This document shows, piece by piece, positions 17,870 to 29,582 of a stretch of 64,000 nt of DNA; within the stretch, counting starts at the first letter, position 1; every line of letters begins with the position of its first letter. The DNA comes from an uncultured Eubacteriales bacterium (lineage in GTDB: Bacteria; Bacillota; Clostridia; Oscillospirales; Oscillospiraceae), in assembly GCA_900079765.1 (NCBI GenBank), contig LT599017.1, positions 1,428,278-1,492,277 of the forward strand. Direction: 5' to 3'. The position numbers were made by a program, and so were the translations under genes. Below the pieces are notes generated by a model that worked only from the letters and a program-made list of their open reading frames with translations, had not been told where the DNA came from and did no database searches.

Positions 17870-18133
17870 ATGATTACGCCAGAAATGATCGACGTTTTTA
17901 TGAGTGTAGATATAAACACGGTGGAGGTTCAAAACCTGGCTGATATAAGAGCGCTGGAGTTTGACAACTCCCTCCCGAGAGATAAACGGCTGGCTTATGT
18001 ATTAAAAAAACTACATAATCCCTTCTGTTTTCGCTATGGAGATATGGGGATAAAACTTGAATTTGACGATCATTCACCGCCAATTCAAGCGGTGCTCACA
18101 AACTTCCTGATACGAAAGAAAAGCGGCCTATAA
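17870..18133 (+). CDS. DUF6870-like small protein
   Basis: This 87-residue protein (ITPEMIDVFMSVDINTVEV..., later LPRDKRLAYVLKKLHNPFCF) resembles the DUF6870 family found beside recombinases and conjugative-element genes in Clostridia: 'DIR' segment, 'LP..KR' then 'NPFCFR.GD' and a hydrophobic beta tail. The ATG at 17870 is preceded by AAAGGAGG with good spacing; an upstream GTG at 17840 lacks one. It lies 84 bases before the serine recombinase in the same direction. A role with the recombinase (for example directionality) is only a guess from position. Confidence 0.65.
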   Translation: MITPEMIDVFMSVDINTVEVQNLADIRALEFDNSLPRDKRLAYVLKKLHNPFCFRYGDMGIKLEFDDHSPPIQAVLTNFLIRKKSGL

Positions 18134-18217
18134 CGCGGCCTTGCGATCTCCACGGCATTGCTTGCGCTGTACCGGAACGGTATGATGTGTGCAATGTGAT
18201 TAAAAGGAGGAGGGCAC

Positions 18218-20906
<2,689 letters not shown>

Positions 20907-23555
20907 ATGAAACAATATTTCAACCAATCCGTTTCAGAGACCGTGCAGGACCTACAGGGTGACCTAAGTGCGGGCCTGTCCAGCCAGGAGGCCGCAAAGC
21001 GCACGCAGACCTATGGCCCCAACCGGCTGGAGGGGGCTAAGGGTAAGAGCCTCCTGCAAATGGCCCTCGAGCAGCTCAAGGACTTTCTGGTGCTTATCCT
21101 GATCGCCGCGGCAGTCATCTCCATCTTCCTTGGCGAGGCGCTGGAGGGCGCAGTCATCCTGGCCATCGTGGTGTTGAACACGTTCCTGGGCGTGTACCAG
21201 GAGAACAAGGCCAGCAACGCGCTCAAAGCCCTCAAGGAGATGGCGAGCCCTCACGCAAAGGTGCTGCGGGACGGCCAGGTGGTGGAGATCGCCTCCCAGG
21301 ACGTGGTCCCCGGCGACGTGGTCATTCTGGACGCGGGTGATTATATCCCCGCCGATCTGCGTCTCATTGAGACGGTGAATCTTAAAATCGACGAGGCGGC
21401 CCTGACCGGCGAGTCCGTCCCCGTGGAGAAGGACGCCTCCGCCGTCCTGGATGGGGAGGCAAGCCTCGGCGACCGCATCAACTGCGCCTATATGGGCACC
21501 GTTATTACCTACGGCCGCGGCAAGGGTATCATCACCGAGACCGGTATGAAGACCCAGATGGGCAACATCGCCGGCATGCTCAACGAGGCCGAGGAGGAGG
21601 CCACCCCCCTCCAGAAGAAACTGGACAGCCTGGGCAAGACTCTGGGCATCGTCTGTCTCGCCATCTGCGCCATCATCTTCGTGCTGGGCTGGTGGCACGG
21701 GGACGACCTCTTTGAGTCCTTTATGAACGCCGTGGCTCTGGCCGTGGCCGCCATCCCGGAGGGGCTGACGGTGGTCGTCACCGTGGTCCTCGCCATGGGC
21801 ATGCAGAAGATGGTCAAGGTCAACGCCATCATCAAGCGCCTGAGCGCGGTGGAGACCCTGGGCAGCACCACCGTCATCTGCTCGGACAAGACCGGCACAC
21901 TGACTCAGAACAAGATGACCATCCAGCGCGTCTATGACGGCAAAGAGCTCTACAGCGTCAGCGGCACCGGATACAGCGGCGCGGGAGAGATCACCGACGC
22001 CTCCGGCAACAACGTCTCCGCCTCCGTGGGCAGGCTGCTGGAGGGCGTCCTCCTCTGCAACGACGCCCTTTACGATCCCGCCAATGAGACCATCGTGGGC
22101 GACCCCACCGAGGGCGCGATGGTGGTACTGGCCTACAAGGCCGGCATCGTCAAGAGTGCGCTGGAGGAGCGCTGCCCCCGCCTCCAGGAGATCCCCTTCG
22201 ACTCCGACCGCAAGCTCATGTCCACCTTCCACAGCATCGGCGGGAAGAACGTGATGTACACCAAGGGCGCGCCGGATGAGCTGCTGCGCCGCTGCGTTTC
22301 CATTGAGTTGGGTGGCAAGGTAGAGACCCTTACAGACGAGAAGCGCCAGGAGATTCTGGCCGTTAACCAGAGTATGGCCGAGTCCGCCCTCCGCGTCATT
22401 GGCGCGGCTTACCGTGAGATGGACAAGGTGGATACCTCCTTCGAGTCTGAAAACAACCTCATCTTCACGGGCCTTGTCGGCATGATCGACCCGCCCCGCG
22501 AGGAGGCCAAGGACGCCATCCAGGTCTGTAAGAAGGCAGGCATCCAGGTCAAGATGATCACCGGCGACCACAAGATCACCGCCACCGCGATCGGCCAGCA
22601 GCTTGGCATCGTGGAGGGGAACACTGTCGCCATCGAGGGCCGGGCCATCAGCGAGATGGACGACGCCCAGCTCCAGGAGTGTGTGAAGACCACCAATGTC
22701 TTCGCCCGCGTCTCCCCCGAGCATAAGGTGCGCCTGGTGGACGCGGTCCGCGCCAACGGCAACATTGCCGCCATGACGGGCGACGGCGTCAACGACGCGC
22801 CCTCCCTCAAGCACGCCGATATCGGCATTGCCATGGGCATCACCGGCACCGACGTCTCCAAGGAGGCGGCCGACATGATCCTGACGGACGACAACTTCGC
22901 CAGCATCGTCAAGGCCGTGGCCGAGGGCCGCACCATCTACAGCAACATTCGTAAGGTTGTGGGCTTCCTCCTCTCCTGCAACATCGGTGAGATTCTGGTC
23001 ATCTTCCTGGCCATGCTCGCAAACCTCCCCGTGCCCCTGGTGGCTATCCAGCTCCTCGCCATCAACCTGATCACCGATGCGTTCCCCGCCTTCGCCCTCG
23101 GCATGGAGAAGGAGGAGCATGGTGTCATGGACCGTGCGCCCCGTGACCCCTCCGAGCCCATCGTGGACAAGAAGATGGGCATCGCCGTCGGCATCCAGAG
23201 CATCTTCCTGGCCCTGGGCACCCTGGGCTCTTTCGTCTATGGCTACCTGGTACACGACCTGGAGGTTGCCCGTACCGCCTGTTTCCTTACGCTGGTTCTG
23301 GGCGAGCTGCTGCGCGCCTACTCCGCCCGCTCGGAGAAGACCTCGGTCTTCCGTATGCGCATCTTTGAGAACAGCTACCTGAATAAGTGCGTGCTGGCCT
23401 CGGTGGTCTTCTTGCTGGCGACCATCTATGTGCCCTTCCTCAACCCCGTATTCAGCACTGTCCCCCTGGTTTTTGACGAGATCATCGTGGCCCTTATCCT
23501 CGCGTTTCTCCCCATGCTGGGCGGCGAGCTGGCCAAGAAGATCGTCAACCGCTAA
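20907..23555 (+). CDS. Cation-translocating P-type ATPase, calcium type
   Basis: This 882-residue pump has all P-type domains: an N-terminal cation ATPase segment, actuator loop TGESVPV, phosphorylated Asp327 in CSDKTGTLT, the nucleotide-binding KGAPDELLRR motif, and the hinge MTGDGVNDAPSLKHADIG. The intramembrane motif AIPEGLTVVVTVVLAMGM marks the type II (SERCA/PMCA-like) group, so calcium export is likely, with manganese as an alternative. About ten membrane helices are expected. ATG at 20907 follows GAGGAGTG. It stands alone, with its own promoter and a strong terminator at 23561. Confidence 0.92.
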   Translation: MKQYFNQSVSETVQDLQGDLSAGLSSQEAAKRTQTYGPNRLEGAKGKSLLQMALEQLKDFLVLILIAAAVISIFLGEALEGAVILAIVVLNTFLGVYQENKASNALKALKEMASPHAKVLRDGQVVEIASQDVVPGDVVILDAGDYIPADLRLIETVNLKIDEAALTGESVPVEKDASAVLDGEASLGDRINCAYMGTVITYGRGKGIITETGMKTQMGNIAGMLNEAEEEATPLQKKLDSLGKTLGIVCLAICAIIFVLGWWHGDDLFESFMNAVALAVAAIPEGLTVVVTVVLAMGMQKMVKVNAIIKRLSAVETLGSTTVICSDKTGTLTQNKMTIQRVYDGKELYSVSGTGYSGAGEITDASGNNVSASVGRLLEGVLLCNDALYDPANETIVGDPTEGAMVVLAYKAGIVKSALEERCPRLQEIPFDSDRKLMSTFHSIGGKNVMYTKGAPDELLRRCVSIELGGKVETLTDEKRQEILAVNQSMAESALRVIGAAYREMDKVDTSFESENNLIFTGLVGMIDPPREEAKDAIQVCKKAGIQVKMITGDHKITATAIGQQLGIVEGNTVAIEGRAISEMDDAQLQECVKTTNVFARVSPEHKVRLVDAVRANGNIAAMTGDGVNDAPSLKHADIGIAMGITGTDVSKEAADMILTDDNFASIVKAVAEGRTIYSNIRKVVGFLLSCNIGEILVIFLAMLANLPVPLVAIQLLAINLITDAFPAFALGMEKEEHGVMDRAPRDPSEPIVDKKMGIAVGIQSIFLALGTLGSFVYGYLVHDLEVARTACFLTLVLGELLRAYSARSEKTSVFRMRIFENSYLNKCVLASVVFLLATIYVPFLNPVFSTVPLVFDEIIVALILAFLPMLGGELAKKIVNR

Positions 23556-23560
23556 GCTCT

Positions 23561-23600
23561 ATGAAAAAACCACCGGCCCGAGGGCCGGTGGTTTTTTCAT
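23561..23600 (+). terminator. Intrinsic terminator of the P-type ATPase
   Basis: A 19-bp stem (arms containing CCACCGGCCC and GGGCCGGTGG, loop GA) with A and T tracts at its base, 5 bases after the stop codon. Confidence 0.92.
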
Positions 23601-23664
23601 GGGCTTACCGCGGTGACCGGGGAGGAGCACGGCGCATACAATACTCCTATAGGAGGGGTATGCT

Positions 23665-24735
23665 ATGGCTACTATCAGTCTCTGCATGATCGTGAAAAAC
23701 GAGGAGGACGTCATTTCCCGCTGCCTTGAGAGCGTAGCGGATTTGGTGGAAGAAATCATCGTCGTGGATACCGGCTCCACCGACCGCACGAAGGAGCTGG
23801 TCTCCCGTTATACTGAAAAGGTGTATGACTTTACATGGATTGACGACTTTGCCGCCGCCCGGAACTACGCCTTCGATCAGGCTACCAAGGAGTACTGCAT
23901 GTGGCTGGACGCCGACGACATCCTCGAGCCGAAGGACCGGGAGGCGTTCCGCAAGGTCAAGGCCGCTCTGACGAGCGATGTGAATGTGGTGATGATGAGG
24001 TATAACACCGGGTTCGACGCCCAGGGGAACGTAACCTTCTCCTACTACCGGGAGCGGCTCATAAAAAACGGCGCCGGGATGCGCTGGGTGGGGGCGATCC
24101 ACGAGGTAATCTCCACTGTGGGCAAGGTGATCTACAATGAGTGCGCCGTTACCCACAGTAAGCTCCACCCCTCGGACCCGGACCGCAACCTGCGTATTTT
24201 TGAGGGGCTCCTGGCGAGAGGGGAGACCCTGGACCCCCGCCAGCAGTTCTACTATGGGCGGGAGCTCTACTACCACGAGCGCTACGACGACGCGCTCCGA
24301 GTCTTTGAAACGTTCCTTGACAGCGGGACCGGGTGGCTGGAGAATGTCATAGACGCCTGCGCCCACTGTGCCTACTGCCTTTACGGCTTAGGCAGGGAGG
24401 AGGAGGCTTTGCGGGCGTTCCTGCGCAGCTTTGCCTATGACCTGCCAAGGGCCGAGCTATGCTGTGAGATCGGTAAGCACTTCTTTGACCGCCAGCGGTA
24501 CGCCCAGGCGGTCTACTGGTACACCCGGGCTCTGGAGTGCAAGCGGGACGACAGCCGGGGCGGGTTCACCTCACCTGACTGCTACGGGTACATCCCCTGT
24601 ATCCAGCTCTGCGTCTGCTACGACGCCCAGGGAGAGAAGGAGAAGGCTAAGATCTACAACGAGTTGGCCGCCCGCTATAAGCCAGACTCCCCCGCGGTGG
24701 CCTCCAACCGCCGCTATTTCGGGGTGAAGGAGTAA
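23665..24735 (+). CDS. Family 2 glycosyltransferase with TPR-like C-terminus
   Basis: This 356-residue cytoplasmic enzyme starts SLCMIVKNEEDVISRCLES, followed by VDTGSTDRT and a DADD metal-binding motif (MWLDADDI), the signature of the SunS-like GT2 subgroup. The C-terminal half (from about residue 190) is alpha-helical with tetratricopeptide-like repeats (ARGETLDPRQQFYYGRELYY, then a helical pair ending in FYDLPRAELC-type turns). The acceptor is unknown; relatives modify proteins or peptides. ATG at 23665 follows ATAGGAGGGG. Terminators lie on both sides, so it is a single-gene unit. Confidence 0.85.
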   Translation: MATISLCMIVKNEEDVISRCLESVADLVEEIIVVDTGSTDRTKELVSRYTEKVYDFTWIDDFAAARNYAFDQATKEYCMWLDADDILEPKDREAFRKVKAALTSDVNVVMMRYNTGFDAQGNVTFSYYRERLIKNGAGMRWVGAIHEVISTVGKVIYNECAVTHSKLHPSDPDRNLRIFEGLLARGETLDPRQQFYYGRELYYHERYDDALRVFETFLDSGTGWLENVIDACAHCAYCLYGLGREEEALRAFLRSFAYDLPRAELCCEIGKHFFDRQRYAQAVYWYTRALECKRDDSRGGFTSPDCYGYIPCIQLCVCYDAQGEKEKAKIYNELAARYKPDSPAVASNRRYFGVKE

Positions 24736-24739
24736 CGAT

Positions 24740-24785
24740 AAAAACCGGGGGCCGACTGCTTTGTCGGCCTCCGGTTTTTATTTTA
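24740..24785 (+). terminator. Intrinsic terminator of the glycosyltransferase gene
   Basis: Stem of AAAAACCGG-GGCCGAC paired with GTCGGCC-CCGGTTTTT, loop TGCTTT, followed by a T-rich run. It starts 5 bases after the stop. Confidence 0.88.
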
Positions 24786-24839
24786 TTGCTTTGTCGGCAC
24801 GCTGTAAGCTGCATCTTTGATTAGTCGGTAATTTGCCCG

Positions 24840-25229
24840 CTATTTCCCAGCCTCCAGAATCTCCTTTTGCAGCCTTTTGGTGAGCTTTTCAAACACCAGC
24901 CGGTAGCTGTCGTCGATCATCACCTTGAGGCGCTCCTCCGGCAGGCCGCCATCCAGTACCACCGAATTCCAGGTGCGCTTGTCTGAGTAGAAGGCGGGCA
25001 GCACCTGGGCGTGCTCCTTGCGCCAGAGCTCGGCCAGCAGGGGGTCGCACTTGAGGTTGAGAAGGTCCTTTTCCGCGTAGGCGGGGTCGTACTTGGCAGA
25101 GGGGTGCATAAGGGCGGCAAACAGCTTGCCGCCTACCATAAAGCGGTGCCAGCCCCACTCCTCCTTGTAGTCCCGGACGACGCCGGGCTTGCGCTCCAGA
25201 TATTCCTCCAGCCAGGGATAAGCGTTCAT
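24840..25229 (-). CDS. MmcQ/YjbR family protein
   Basis: From ATG 25229 the protein is 129 residues, normal for this family: start NAYPWLEEYLERKPGVVRDYKEEWGWHRF, then the KCDPLLAELWR segment and the C-terminal DDSYRLVFEKLTKRLQKE helix. These proteins have a CyaY-like fold and are loosely called DNA-binding; the true role is unknown. The start overlaps the yaaA stop by four bases (ATGA), with AAAGGA upstream. A longer frame to 25400 is antisense noise in the yaaA region. Confidence 0.85.
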   Translation of the reverse strand: MNAYPWLEEYLERKPGVVRDYKEEWGWHRFMVGGKLFAALMHPSAKYDPAYAEKDLLNLKCDPLLAELWRKEHAQVLPAFYSDKRTWNSVVLDGGLPEERLKVMIDDSYRLVFEKLTKRLQKEILEAGK

Positions 25230-25996
25230 TCTGCCACAGTTCCTTTCTTCTTCGTCTCCTTGATGAATACATAATTGTCCGCGCCGGAGAGCGCGCCGCA
25301 ATAGACGTACCCCAGGCGGGAAAAATTCCTGATGTCCTCTGGGTCCGTGGTAGCGGTCTCCGCCAGCCAGCGTACCATCTCGCCCCGGGCCATCTTGCAT
25401 ATGGTGCCCTTTTCGATGACCTTGCCGTCCTGCCGCTCTCCAAAGGTACAGGTGAGAAAACGCACCCCTTTCGGCAGATGCGGCGCTACAGCCCTACTGT
25501 ACTCCCTGGAGGCCAGGTTCAGGATAAAGCCGGTCTCGGCGCTAAGCTGCCGCGCGAGCTTGTCGCCCCAATAGCTGTAAAGGTCGTTCGCATCACGGAT
25601 TTTTAGCTTTGCCTGCATTTCCAGCCGGTAGGGAACTACCCCGTCAAAGGGACGGAGCAGCCCGTATAGACCGGACAGGATGCGCAGACGCTCGTCCACG
25701 TATTGGAGGTGACTGCGCTCAAACACACCGGGTGCCATGTACTGGTATTGAATGCCCTCGTAGGCCAAAAGGGCGGGGGTCAGGTTTTTCCGCAGGTCCA
25801 TATCCCGCAGCCGGGCCACGTTGAGGGAGGCAATGGCGTCGTTACAGCGCCAGAGAGCCTGGAGCTCTTCGTCGCTCATGCCTTTGAGACGGTCCGCCAC
25901 GACCTCCGCCTCGGGCAGGAAATGGGGCAGAGCGGCAGGCGGCAGGCTGTCGGTATCAACGTTCATTTTCTTAGCGGGGGATAGGATGATTCTCAT
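25226..25996 (-). CDS. yaaA: Peroxide stress protein YaaA (DUF328)
   Basis: From ATG 25996 the protein is 256 residues and begins MRIILSPAKKMNVD, the diagnostic YaaA N-terminus. The further motifs YEGIQYQYM, LSGLYGLLRPFD and YSYWGDKL are all family hallmarks. In E. coli YaaA limits free iron and protects DNA during peroxide stress. The first 26 bases overlap the 3' end of the upstream methylase gene. It is coupled to the YjbR gene downstream. Confidence 0.93.
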   Translation of the reverse strand: MRIILSPAKKMNVDTDSLPPAALPHFLPEAEVVADRLKGMSDEELQALWRCNDAIASLNVARLRDMDLRKNLTPALLAYEGIQYQYMAPGVFERSHLQYVDERLRILSGLYGLLRPFDGVVPYRLEMQAKLKIRDANDLYSYWGDKLARQLSAETGFILNLASREYSRAVAPHLPKGVRFLTCTFGERQDGKVIEKGTICKMARGEMVRWLAETATTDPEDIRNFSRLGYVYCGALSGADNYVFIKETKKKGTVAE

Positions 25997-27689
25997 GTTT
26001 GTTCTCCCGTGGAGGCGTATTTTCAGGCTCGGGGCGGTGCTGTATCGAGGGACAGGGCTCCGCAGCCCCAGGGGCTCCCCCTCCGACGCGATAGCGATAG
26101 GCAAATTGCTTGATATACCGGCTCTCCTCCGCGGAGAGACCGAACAGGGCGTTGATATAGTCGTCAATCTGGTGAATCTCACCGACGCAGTCCTTGTGCT
26201 TATACTCATACTCGGTCTGCTTTGTGCCGACGTACTTTTTGGTCTCCTCCAGCCTCGCTTCCAGGCGGCTTGCCAGCACGCGGAGGAGCGCGTAGTCCGC
26301 GCCCCTCGGCACGGTAAAGCCCTCCAGCTCCTTCAAGGTGATGTGCCAGCAATCGGACACGCAGACCCAATACCACCAGAAGAGGGAGGAGTTGAGCAGG
26401 CATATGCAGTAGCTTGCCGTGTCTTCGTCCCGACAGCCAAATTCCTTATACTCGGCGCCGTCGTGGGCCGTGGTGAAAGCCTTGATCCAGAAGGTGGCCC
26501 GCATATTGATATAGACCGATGGGCCGTCCCCTTTGAGAAGGTCGATGATAGGCCGCCCCTTGCCGGTGACCTTTTGATAGATGCTGATATCCGCCTTGGA
26601 GCCGACCTTAGGGATGTACTGCCCGGAGGACAGGCGGTTCCTTACGGCCGAGGCGCTCCGGAACAGGTCCTCCCGCTCCGCGTTGTACCAATATTGATAG
26701 CTGCCGGTGTAAATGGCTTTCTGCGTATGTTTCTTTTTCCCGAACAGGATGCACAGCTTTTGGTGAACATACAAAAAGAGGCAATCCGGTCTGTCGGAAT
26801 AGCTCAGGATATACTGCTCCTCCACCATGCCGAAGAGCGTGTCCCGCAAGGGCTGCATCCTGGGCGTCGCCACGTAGGAGAGGGGAACGATGAAACCCAG
26901 CGCGCCCCTCTCGTTCAAGTGGAGCGCCGCGTTTTCCAGTACGTTGCCGTAGATATTCCCGTATCTTCTCTCCGGCGCCGGGTCGCTTTTTCCGTCCTCC
27001 ACATAGGGAGGATTGCCCACGATGATGTCGTACCGCTGGGCGTCGGGCGTCTTCTGGATAAAATCATAAGAGGAAAAGCAGCCGTTCAGCACCGCCGAAA
27101 GCCCCCGGAGACTGGCGGGCCCGTACCGGTGCAGGACACATAAAAGCAGCCTGATCTTCGTGATGATAATTGAGTCGCGGTTGATATCGTTCCCCCGTAC
27201 CGTGGAGACGACCTTGTGAATAGCGGCTCTGGTCGCGTCCGGGCAGTGGGTGTCCAGAAGGTCGAGCTTCAGCTCCAGCGCGGCGAGCAGGAATTCACCC
27301 GCGCCGCAGGTGGGGTCGAATACCGTCTTGTCCGCACAGAGGGGGCGGTAGGGGAGCGCGCTTAAGTCCATATCGTGGAGGTTGTGCGGCGTCAGTTTCC
27401 CATAGGCGGATTTCATGCTGTTCACGAGAATGAACCTGACTACGTCGCTGGGCGTGTAATAGACGCCCTTGCTTTTTTGGATGGTCTCCTTTTCGTTGAG
27501 GGTGGACAGCGATTTTTGTACCTCTTCATAGGTGGCCGCCCCTAAGGGGGTGTCTTCGCTCTCCAGGCGGGGCGCACCTGTGATGGAGCGCAGTTCGGAG
27601 TACAGAAGGGGGAGATTGGCCTTGCCGTAAGCCTGAAGCAGAAAGCGGCTGGTTATCGTAAACGCCTCGTGAACAATTGAATCAGACAT
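25971..27689 (-). CDS. Type IIG-like N6-adenine DNA methylase (Eco57I-type)
   Basis: From ATG 27689 the protein is 572 residues. Motif I is VFDPTCGAGEFLLAALEL (about residue 125) and catalytic motif IV is NPPYVEDG. A target-recognition-like C-terminal half follows (GSKADISIYQKVTGKGRP ... LLNSSLFWWYW ... LEGFTVPRG). No PD-ExK nuclease domain is visible and no separate restriction gene is next to it, so it is either an orphan methylase or a partner-less relic. The architecture recalls orphan type IIG-like enzymes such as CamA of C. difficile, but I make no orthology claim. Its end overlaps yaaA by 26 bases; an upstream extension to 27761 lacks a ribosome site. Confidence 0.85.
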   Translation of the reverse strand: MSDSIVHEAFTITSRFLLQAYGKANLPLLYSELRSITGAPRLESEDTPLGAATYEEVQKSLSTLNEKETIQKSKGVYYTPSDVVRFILVNSMKSAYGKLTPHNLHDMDLSALPYRPLCADKTVFDPTCGAGEFLLAALELKLDLLDTHCPDATRAAIHKVVSTVRGNDINRDSIIITKIRLLLCVLHRYGPASLRGLSAVLNGCFSSYDFIQKTPDAQRYDIIVGNPPYVEDGKSDPAPERRYGNIYGNVLENAALHLNERGALGFIVPLSYVATPRMQPLRDTLFGMVEEQYILSYSDRPDCLFLYVHQKLCILFGKKKHTQKAIYTGSYQYWYNAEREDLFRSASAVRNRLSSGQYIPKVGSKADISIYQKVTGKGRPIIDLLKGDGPSVYINMRATFWIKAFTTAHDGAEYKEFGCRDEDTASYCICLLNSSLFWWYWVCVSDCWHITLKELEGFTVPRGADYALLRVLASRLEARLEETKKYVGTKQTEYEYKHKDCVGEIHQIDDYINALFGLSAEESRYIKQFAYRYRVGGGAPGAAEPCPSIQHRPEPENTPPRENKHENHPIPR

Positions 27690-28028
27690 TTTGCACCTGC
27701 CGTAAGTAGTAGTTAGCCGCACTTTGCCTTCTCTGGTCCGGGTGCTGAGGGACCGGCGCAAAGCTCAACTCTATTATGCCAAAAACCCCGGTTTGTTTCA
27801 AGGCTTTCACGCGGAATATAAATAATAATCGCGGATGAAGTGCCGGGCTTGGTGATGAGAGAGGCCTTGGCCGCTCCTGGACCAGGCCGCCACGGTGATG
27901 AGCCGCCACGGTTCTGGAAAGGGGAGCATATTCTCCTATCTAAAAACAAAAAACTTTGATATAATATAGAAAGTGTTGTCGCAACTGTGCAGAAAGTAGT
28001 CCCAACCATGCAGAAAGAGGTGATACCC
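27690..28028. other. Divergent intergenic region between methylase and HTH regulator
   Basis: This 339-base gap separates the methylase (leftward) from the XRE regulator (rightward). A TATAAT at 27960-27965 can serve the regulator, with no convincing -35. A short direct repeat (TGCAGAAAG near 27988 and 28008) lies before the regulator's ribosome site. No other gene or structure is seen. Confidence 0.5.
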
Positions 28029-28244
28029 ATGACGGAGGCCGAGAGAGTTGGTTGCCTAATCAAGGCGTTGCGGAAGCAGAAGGGGTATACGCAGGAGGAA
28101 CTGGCAAACGAGATATTTGTCAGCCAATCTTACTTGCGCCAGATCGAGCAGGGAAGAGCAAACCCTACTGTCAACCTGGTCGAGAAAATCACCACATATC
28201 TGGAGACGCTGCAGGACAAAGAGCAAAAAAGTGAGAGGCCCTAA
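28029..28244 (+). CDS. Small XRE-family transcriptional regulator
   Basis: The 71-residue protein is a single HTH_3 domain: IKALRKQKGYTQEELANEIF, then the recognition helix VSQSYLRQIEQGRANPT, and VNLVEKITTYL. The ATG at 28029 has AGAAAGAGGTGA with correct spacing; ATGs at 27987 and 28008 have no ribosome site. It is divergent from the DNA methylase and could be its controller (C protein-like), although this is only positional. The stop codon lies in the loop of a strong terminator. Confidence 0.8.
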   Translation: MTEAERVGCLIKALRKQKGYTQEELANEIFVSQSYLRQIEQGRANPTVNLVEKITTYLETLQDKEQKSERP

Positions 28245-28262
28245 TAGGGCCTCTCACTTCTT
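28229..28262 (+). terminator. Terminator overlapping the XRE gene end
   Basis: AAGTGAGAGGCCCTA and TAGGGCCTCTCACTT pair with almost no loop; the TAA stop (28242-28244) is at the tip. The T run after it is short (CTTCTTC). Confidence 0.75.
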
Positions 28263-28410
28263 CACATTGCTGGGGGGCAGGCAAGTCTCCCACTCTGAAA
28301 AATAATGTGGTATACTGAAAGGGCAGTATTTACCCTTTCCGCATGCTGCGATGGGAAAAATCCAGCAAAGATCACCTGCCGCTGCCAGATTCATATGAGG
28401 AGGGAAACCC

Positions 28411-29043
28411 ATGGCATTCGACTATAAAAAAGAATATCAGGAATTCTATTTGCCACCCCAAAAGCCTGGCATTGTTGAAATTCCCCGCATGAATTTCCTT
28501 GCTGTCCGGGGAAAGGGCAACCCCAATGAAGAGGGCGGCGAATACAAAAGAGCCATGGAGCTTCTCTACGGCATGGCATACACGATCAAAATGAGTTATA
28601 AAGGCACACATAAAATTGAAGGGTTCTTTGAGTATGTTGTGCCGCCGCTGGAGGGGGTGTGGTGGCAGGAAGGCGTCTGTGGCGTCGACTACTCCCGCAA
28701 GGACAGCTTTTGCTGGATCTCTCTGATCCGGCTGCCGGATTTTGTGAAGAAATCCGATTTTGACTGGGCGCTGGAAGAGGCAACAAGAAAAAAGAAGACG
28801 GACTTTTCTCCGGTTCAGTTTTTTACCTATGACGAGGGGCTGTGCGTACAGTGTATGCATCTGGGTTCTTATGACGAGGAGCCAGCCACTGTACTTGCAA
28901 TGGAGCAATATGCAAAAGAAAACGGCTATGCCGTTGACATCACCGATAAACGGTATCACCACGAGATTTATTTGAGCGACCCCCGCAGAACGGACATGTC
29001 TAAACTGAAGACCGTTATCCGGCACCCGGTTCGAAAAGCATGA
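28411..29043 (+). CDS. GyrI-like small-molecule-binding protein
   Basis: This 210-residue protein matches stand-alone GyrI-like proteins of Firmicutes: FDYKKEYQEFYLPPQKPGIVEIP start, MNFLAVRGKGNPNE, and the GVWWQEGVCGVDYSRKDSF middle. The fold has two SHS2 modules and binds hydrophobic ligands or drugs. ATG at 28411 follows GAGGAGGG. A promoter-like TATACT lies near 28312. Its last codon overlaps the next ATG region, so it is coupled to the acetyltransferase. Another GyrI-like domain occurs in the AraC regulator at 29583. Confidence 0.88.
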   Translation: MAFDYKKEYQEFYLPPQKPGIVEIPRMNFLAVRGKGNPNEEGGEYKRAMELLYGMAYTIKMSYKGTHKIEGFFEYVVPPLEGVWWQEGVCGVDYSRKDSFCWISLIRLPDFVKKSDFDWALEEATRKKKTDFSPVQFFTYDEGLCVQCMHLGSYDEEPATVLAMEQYAKENGYAVDITDKRYHHEIYLSDPRRTDMSKLKTVIRHPVRKA

Positions 29044-29063
29044 ACGATAAAGAGGATAAGCTT

Positions 29064-29453
29064 ATGATAACCATAAGACGCTACAGTGAGGATGACGAAT
29101 CGGCTCTGTTTTCTCTCATGAAGAACGAGGGTGCCGAATGGGAGAGCTATTGGAGAGAAGAGAGACGTGACAGGTACAAAGCGGCGCTTCATAGCTGCAT
29201 TGTTTATGTGGCATACGAAAACGATATTCTTTGTGGCTATTGCCGCTGCCGGGACGACGACGGCTACGGTATTTATGTCTATGACCTCCTGGTGGACAAA
29301 CATCATCGGGGAAAACAAATCGGGAGGCAGCTCATGGCACAGGTACGTAAGGATTTTTCGAATGATACCGTCTATGTCATGAGCGACGTGGATGAGTATT
29401 ACGAAAAGCAGGGGTTCCGTCGGGAAGGCTCCATTTTTGAGGTTTGTGTTTAG
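29064..29453 (+). CDS. GNAT family N-acetyltransferase
   Basis: The 129-residue protein (ITIRRYSEDDESALFSLMKNE, later VYDLLVDKHHRGKQIGRQL, the acetyl-CoA-binding motif A with R/Q-x-x-G-x-G/A type spacing) is a small GNAT enzyme. The ATG at 29064 has AAAGAGGA with 8-base spacing; an ATG at 29040 overlaps the preceding stop and would add eight residues by coupling. Substrate unknown. Confidence 0.85.
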   Translation: MITIRRYSEDDESALFSLMKNEGAEWESYWREERRDRYKAALHSCIVYVAYENDILCGYCRCRDDDGYGIYVYDLLVDKHHRGKQIGRQLMAQVRKDFSNDTVYVMSDVDEYYEKQGFRREGSIFEVCV

Positions 29454-29582
29454 CACGGCCTATCGGCTTTGGGTATATCGAAAGCATTTAATAATACTAG
29501 GGCCCATCTCTCCAAATCCGGCAGAGATGGAGAGGACACATTGATAGAAATAGGGTAAGCTTTCAGCATAGGGGATGATGGT

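Noticed and set aside
20964-23255. A 763-codon frame antisense to the P-type ATPase
   Set aside because: It is the mirror of a high-GC gene with strong third-position bias; the translation is His/Gly/Asp-rich, without domains and without a ribosome site.
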